Program-made: the position numbers and the translations under genes | In this document: positions 7,202 through 9,674 of the stretch, piece by piece | How positions within the stretch are numbered: position 1 is the first letter of the stretch | How the letters are laid out: every line of letters begins with the position of its first letter | Notes under the pieces: model-generated | The model's database searches: none | Seen by the model: the letters and a program-made list of their open reading frames with translations, nothing else | What the model was told of the DNA's origin: nothing | Origin: an uncultured Alphaproteobacteria bacterium | Lineage (GTDB): Bacteria > Pseudomonadota > Alphaproteobacteria > CAAHEQ01 > UBA3637 | Assembly: GCA_947305835.1 (NCBI GenBank) | Contig: CAMZEQ010000016.1 | Location: 1 to 9,674 of the forward strand | DNA: 9,674 nucleotides | Reading direction: 5' to 3'

Positions 7202-7207
7202 CCTCCC
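7202..7207 (-). promoter_or_regulatory. Shine-Dalgarno sequence that selects a GTG start
   Basis: GGGAGG on the minus strand (7207-7202) is followed by seven bases and GTG at 7194-7192. The in-frame ATG (7209-7207) shares its last G with this element and has only an AT-rich stretch upstream. The GTG is therefore the likelier start of the LOG-family gene. Confidence 0.65.
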
Positions 7208-7274
7208 ATAAATTACTATTTACTATATAAAATCAGATTTTGCAAAAAAAAGCTAGATATTTTTTAAAATTGCC

Positions 7275-7303
7275 TTGACTTTAAAAAAATTTTACTGTAA
7301 AAT
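7275..7303 (+). promoter_or_regulatory. Sigma70-like promoter of tRNA-Gln
   Basis: TTGACT (7275-7280), a 17-bp spacer and TAAAAT (7298-7303) predict initiation near 7310, nine bases before the mature tRNA. The -10 box is identical to that of rlmE. Confidence 0.8.
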
Positions 7304-7318
7304 AATCGACATCCGCAT

Positions 7319-7393
7319 TGGGGTGTCGCCAAGTGGTAAGGCAACGGTTTTTGATACCGTCATTCGTTGGTTCGAATCCAGCCACCCCAACCA
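7319..7393 (+). tRNA. tRNA-Gln (anticodon TTG)
   Basis: The full cloverleaf can be folded by eye. The acceptor stem is TGGGGTG with CACCCCA and the D arm is GCC/GGC around AAGTGGTAA. The anticodon stem is ACGGT/ACCGT with loop TTTTGAT, giving anticodon TTG. The variable loop is CATTC, and the T stem GTTGG/CCAGC encloses TTCGAAT. The discriminator is A, and CCA is encoded (7391-7393). It closely resembles E. coli tRNA-Gln(UUG). It is transcribed alone from its own promoter, divergent from the LOG gene. Confidence 0.97.
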
Positions 7394-7402
7394 AATCCGC
7401 AT

Positions 7403-7433
7403 AAAACGTTCATAAAGGACGTTTTTTCTTTTG
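7403..7433 (+). terminator. Rho-independent terminator of tRNA-Gln
   Basis: AAAACGTTC (7403-7411) pairs with GGACGTTTT (7417-7425) with one G-U pair and an ATAAA loop. A T-rich tail runs to 7433, beginning 10 bases after the tRNA. Confidence 0.85.
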
Positions 7434-7451
7434 TTTTTAAGCGTTTGTGGT

Positions 7452-7502
7452 AGCTCGGAACAGAGATTTTAGAAAATACCTAAAAACGTCCTATTCCGAG
7501 TT
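7452..7502. repeat. 51-bp imperfect palindrome downstream of tRNA-Gln
   Basis: AGCTCGGAACAG (7452-7463) pairs with CTATTCCGAGTT (7491-7502): 12 positions with one G-U and one A-C mismatch. Inside, TTTTAG (7467-7472) pairs with CTAAAA (7480-7485), making a nested hairpin. The 3' part AAAAACGTCCT (7482-7492) is also an exact inverted copy of AGGACGTTTTT (7416-7426) in the tRNA terminator, so alternative pairings exist. Function is unknown: a structured RNA, a REP-like or small mobile repeat are possible. Confidence 0.6.
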
Positions 7503-7514
7503 AGAAAGTCAAAA

Positions 7515-7574
7515 AATTCTTATTTTTCAATGTCCAATATCTTGGATAATTTTAAAGGAGAAAAAATAAGAATT
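7515..7574. repeat. 13-bp perfect inverted repeat enclosing a second hairpin
   Basis: AATTCTTATTTTT (7515-7527) is exactly inverted at 7562-7574. The 34-bp interior contains GTCCAA-TATC-TTGGAT (7532-7547), a second hairpin. On the minus strand the outer stem is followed by a T-run (7516-7511 region), so it may act as a terminator for the peptidase gene, although its stem is nearly all A/T. Between this repeat and the gene end at 7607 I see nothing else. Confidence 0.55.
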
Positions 7575-7606
7575 ACATAATTTAGTACCAACAATCATAA
7601 AAACTA

Positions 7607-8641
7607 CTATAAAGATTTTACCATTTCGGATGTTAAAAATCTTGACCGTGAACCTATCATGTCCAGAGCTTTTGAAAACGCCTTTTCCGAAGAGCATTGT
7701 ATATCTGGATGCATACCTTCTTTTTCTTTTATCTTGTTTCCCTTTTTATCATATCGTTCACGGTACTCTGTTCCAATAATCAGTGATCCGTAAGACATCG
7801 GTAGAGAAGCAGTTGCTCCACCAGCAAATGTGCCTGAAGTATTTTCACCGATAGTTACTGATTTTGGCAATTGAGAAAGCATATAAATTGCCCCTTCAGA
7901 GGCAGAAGCATTATATTCATCTTGTAAAATATATACAGATCCAGAAAATTTATCTGATTGAGCAGATGGTGAATAATGAGAGGCTTCTTTTAAGGTGTCA
8001 ATCAAAGGATGCCCTTCTTTTCTTTTTTTCTGTGTAGCAACTGTATTCACTTTTTCGCTTTTATCTGCATATTTTATGGGGTTATCACTCATTCGTTCGG
8101 CGATTCCTTTTATAATTTCAGAATCTCCACCAGTATTTCCACGAAAATCAAATATAATATTTTGCCACCTGTTCTTCTCTTTTTGTTGAAAAAATGTTTC
8201 TACGAATTGTTTCCTTTTTTGTGCTTGTTCTTTAATGTCTCCTCCAAAAGAAGGAATAGAAACGACTCCTAATCTTTCACTTGGGATTGTACCAATAATC
8301 CAAGGTTCTTTTTCTTCTTGAACTTGAATAGAGTTGATATCCTTTATACCATTTAAATTTTGAGAAGCCAGATTTTCCTTTTTGCGTAAAAAGGGAAATT
8401 GTTTTAAATTTGTTCCTTTTCCATCTTTAATGGAAACGTGGTTATCTGGTACATATTTCGAAATAATCTCGGATAGTAACTTTAATTGTGTATCTGAATC
8501 AAGAGATGTATCTATTTTTGAAGTAGCCTCTCGGAACATGCGTATTTCTGTCTGAATATCTGCATTATCTTTTGCACCCGAATGGTTCCATTCTGGAAGA
8601 TTTTCTATAATTGCTGTTGTATATTCTTGAATTAACGACAT
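7607..8641 (-). CDS. S41-family serine peptidase-like protein, cytoplasmic, no PDZ domain
   Basis: S41 (tail-specific/tricorn-like) peptidases cut C-terminal regions of proteins. The 344-residue protein has an N-terminal helical part and DNHVSI (H68, at the usual His site of S41B enzymes). It continues with GVVSIPSFGG, NIIFDFRGNTGGD (161-173), the nucleophile block DEYNASASEGA (S246 by alignment with the CtpA/Tsp SASASE motif), IGENTSG and GMHPDI. In CtpA/Tsp the catalytic Lys lies 25 residues after the Ser; here that position is T271, so a Ser-Lys dyad is absent and a tricorn/IRBP-like mechanism is more likely. There is no signal peptide, membrane segment or PDZ domain, unlike exported CtpA. 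It stands alone with its own near-consensus promoter and AAGAGG (8653-8648) six bases before the ATG, and ends in tandem TAG TAG (7609-7604). It looks AT-richer than its neighbours by eye, compatible with acquisition next to the tRNA gene. Confidence 0.82.
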   Translation of the reverse strand: MSLIQEYTTAIIENLPEWNHSGAKDNADIQTEIRMFREATSKIDTSLDSDTQLKLLSEIISKYVPDNHVSIKDGKGTNLKQFPFLRKKENLASQNLNGIKDINSIQVQEEKEPWIIGTIPSERLGVVSIPSFGGDIKEQAQKRKQFVETFFQQKEKNRWQNIIFDFRGNTGGDSEIIKGIAERMSDNPIKYADKSEKVNTVATQKKRKEGHPLIDTLKEASHYSPSAQSDKFSGSVYILQDEYNASASEGAIYMLSQLPKSVTIGENTSGTFAGGATASLPMSYGSLIIGTEYRERYDKKGNKIKEKEGMHPDIQCSSEKAFSKALDMIGSRSRFLTSEMVKSL

Positions 8642-8658
8642 CCTATACCTCTTCCACT

Positions 8659-8686
8659 ATTATACCATACCACTTGTAATAGTCAA
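8659..8686 (-). promoter_or_regulatory. Near-consensus sigma70 promoter of the S41 peptidase gene
   Basis: TTGACT (8686-8681), 16 bp, then a perfect TATAAT (8664-8659). The predicted start near 8652 leaves a very short leader that contains AAGAGG before the ATG at 8641. It is the best match to consensus in the window. Confidence 0.85.
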
Positions 8687-8700
8687 GCTCGGAAATTGCA

Positions 8701-8780
8701 GGATGAGTCCAACCAATAAAAAAGTCTCGTTTATCGGGACTTTTTTTATTAGTTAAAGGATGTGTTGGATGAGGCCCAAC
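8701..8780. repeat. Imperfect direct repeat flanking a terminator hairpin
   Basis: GGATGAGTCCAACCAA (8701-8716) recurs in altered form as GGATGAGGCCCAACAAA (8767-8783), on either side of the hairpin at 8715-8750. CCAAC (8709-8713 and 8776-8780) can pair with GTTGG (8764-8768 and 8784-8788), so mutually exclusive stems are possible. Confidence 0.45.
8715..8750. terminator. Bidirectional rho-independent terminator-like hairpin
   Basis: AAAAAAGTCTCG (8718-8729) pairs with CGGGACTTTTTT (8735-8746), with one G-U pair and loop TTTAT, and flanking AAT/ATT can extend it. It has T-runs on both strands. No gene clearly ends here on the plus strand. On the minus strand it would insulate the peptidase promoter from upstream transcription or end a small RNA from 8760-8850. 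Confidence 0.75.
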
Positions 8781-9003
8781 AAAGTTGGTTTGCTCGCGAA
8801 TGAAATGAGCGGACGCCCTCAGGCGGTCCAAGCGTTAGCGCGGGATAAATTACATGTGGCCATATTCTTGCAAATCAAAATTGTCTTTAAAAGCAACTCA
8901 AAAAAACTTATCTCCGACGAAAAGAAACGCTTAATAATGCGTGGTGTGTTACATAAAAAATTGAAAAGGGGATTGATTCAATATTTTTTTTAAAAAAAAA
9001 GAC
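8751..9003. other. Non-coding stretch with GC-rich structured islet, function unknown
   Basis: A GC-rich patch (about 8764-8845) in otherwise AT-rich DNA folds into successive hairpins. These are CCAAC-AAA-GTTGG (8776-8788), GCTC/GAGC around 8792-8810, GGACGCC-CTCA-GGCGGTCC with one bulged G (8811-8829), and GCG-TTA-GCGC (8832-8841). A 77-codon frame runs through 8760-8993, but it has no ribosome binding site, crosses these hairpins and shows no recognisable domain, so I do not call it a gene. The rest (8850-9003) is A/T-rich with nothing recognisable. Confidence 0.4.
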
Positions 9004-9032
9004 TTGCTATTTTATGTATTTGATGATACAGT
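9004..9032 (+). promoter_or_regulatory. Probable promoter of the nucleotidyltransferase gene
   Basis: TTGCTA (9004-9009), 17 bp, then TACAGT (9027-9032): each box matches four of six consensus positions, with ideal spacing. A strong ribosome binding site AAGGAGGT (9043-9050) follows, eight bases before the ATG. Confidence 0.5.
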
Positions 9033-9058
9033 ACCAAAAAACAAGGAGGTTTTGTCAG

Positions 9059-9674
9059 ATGTACAACGGTAAAAAGATTTTGGCATTTATCCCAGCTCGT
9101 TGGGGAAGTAAAGGAATTCCACATAAAAATTTTCGTAAGATTAACGGTAAACCGTTATTTATGCATTCTGTTGATTATGCTTTTTCATCAAAGTATGTGG
9201 ATGATGTTTTGGTGAGTTCTGATTCTCAGGAAATTTTGGACATGGCCCATGCAAATGGCTGTGTTAAAAATGCTTTGCGTCCGGACTACTTGGCCAGCGA
9301 TACGGCCAGAAACATTGACGTCATGTTGTGGGAATTGGAAAACTGCCCGAAAAAGTATGATGCTATTATTCAATTACAACCTACTTATCCGATTCGGCCC
9401 GTGGGTGAGTTGGATAAAATGATCGAAAAGTATTTCGAAACGGAAACGTCTTTGATGACAGTTGTGCCGGTACCGGCAAAGCCTGAATTTTTACGCCGGA
9501 TTGAAGATGGTAAATTACATAAAATTATGAATTCGACATCGGAAATTCGTCGACAAAATTTTTCCCAATATTATCAATTGGTTGGATCTGTACATGTGAA
9601 TAATGTTCATACACTGAATTCAAATGTTATTTTAAATGAAGGTGAAATACCTTATGTGATTGATCAAAGTTATG
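9059..9674 (+). CDS. CMP-sialic/nonulosonic acid synthetase-like cytidylyltransferase (3'-partial)
   Basis: The first 205 residues are present; the gene runs off the window. The protein belongs to the cytidylyltransferase family of NeuA/PseF/LegF/KdsB-like enzymes, which activate a nonulosonic acid with CTP for surface glycan synthesis. Visible motifs are the N-terminal nucleotide-binding loop FIPARWGSKGIPHKN (10-24), LVSSDS, LRPDYLASDTA (73-83), the QLQPTYPIRP block (105-114; QPTSPLR in classic NeuA), and RRQNFSQYYQLVGSVHV (164-180), equivalent to the RRQDLPxxYxxNGAxY region. Trp replaces the usual second Gly of ARGGSKG, and VGSVHV replaces NGAxY, so the substrate may differ from sialic acid. 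The start is clear: AAGGAGGT eight bases upstream. The enzyme is cytoplasmic. The sugar acid it activates cannot be decided from the sequence; neighbouring biosynthesis genes would lie to the right. Confidence 0.85.
   Translation, partial: MYNGKKILAFIPARWGSKGIPHKNFRKINGKPLFMHSVDYAFSSKYVDDVLVSSDSQEILDMAHANGCVKNALRPDYLASDTARNIDVMLWELENCPKKYDAIIQLQPTYPIRPVGELDKMIEKYFETETSLMTVVPVPAKPEFLRRIEDGKLHKIMNSTSEIRRQNFSQYYQLVGSVHVNNVHTLNSNVILNEGEIPYVIDQSY

Noticed and set aside
7387..8716. Definite attL/attR pair of an integrated element
   Set aside because: Only 8 bp (CCAACCAA) is shared and no integrase is present; kept only as a hint in the findings.
8643..8831. 62-codon minus-strand frame
   Set aside because: It reads through a terminator hairpin and through the near-consensus promoter of the peptidase gene, and has no recognisable domain.
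8760..8993. 77-codon plus-strand frame as a small gene
   Set aside because: No ribosome binding site, starts immediately after a terminator and crosses several hairpins; no homology recognised. A degraded gene remnant cannot be ruled out.

Overview
The window looks like chromosomal DNA from a low-GC, host-associated alphaproteobacterium. The evidence is the RsmB/NOP-type methyltransferase with a CAGAGGK motif I, the CvrA/NhaP2-type antiporter, a bacterial tRNA-Gln with encoded CCA, and several sigma70-like promoters of the form TTGAC[A/T]-16/17-TAnAAT. The taxonomic placement is inference from family flavour; no marker gene in the window settles it.

Layout. (1) Bases 1-507 hold the 3' end of a plus-strand gene: a Thr/Ser/Ala-rich stretch followed by a ten-cysteine domain that strongly resembles the CysD (WxxW) domain of animal gel-forming mucins. 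(2) Convergent to it is a GtrA-family membrane protein gene. Its promoter sits so close to the ATG that the mRNA should be leaderless. (3) From the same 112-bp divergent intergenic region starts rlmE (23S rRNA U2552 methyltransferase). It overlaps an rsmB-like rRNA cytosine methyltransferase gene that is broken by one in-frame TAG just before its catalytic TCS motif. (4) A shared bidirectional terminator separates this from a minus-strand group: a LOG-family Rossmann protein, a CvrA-type cation/proton antiporter and an unrecognised 540-residue Thr/Ser/Arg/Asn-rich protein with one hydrophobic segment. (5) tRNA-Gln(TTG) follows with its own promoter and terminator, then about 200 bp of nested inverted repeats. 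(6) Next comes a stand-alone cytoplasmic S41-type peptidase gene on the minus strand with a near-consensus promoter, then a structured non-coding stretch of about 400 bp. (7) The window ends inside a CMP-sialic-acid-synthetase-like nucleotidyltransferase gene.

Functionally, the two RNA methyltransferases form a translational pair, now half-inactivated. LOG protein and antiporter overlap and are probably co-transcribed. The mucin-like protein, GtrA protein and NeuA-like enzyme all point loosely to cell-surface or glycan biology, but they are not one operon and a functional link is only a hypothesis. The mucin-type cysteine domain in a bacterial context is the most striking item.
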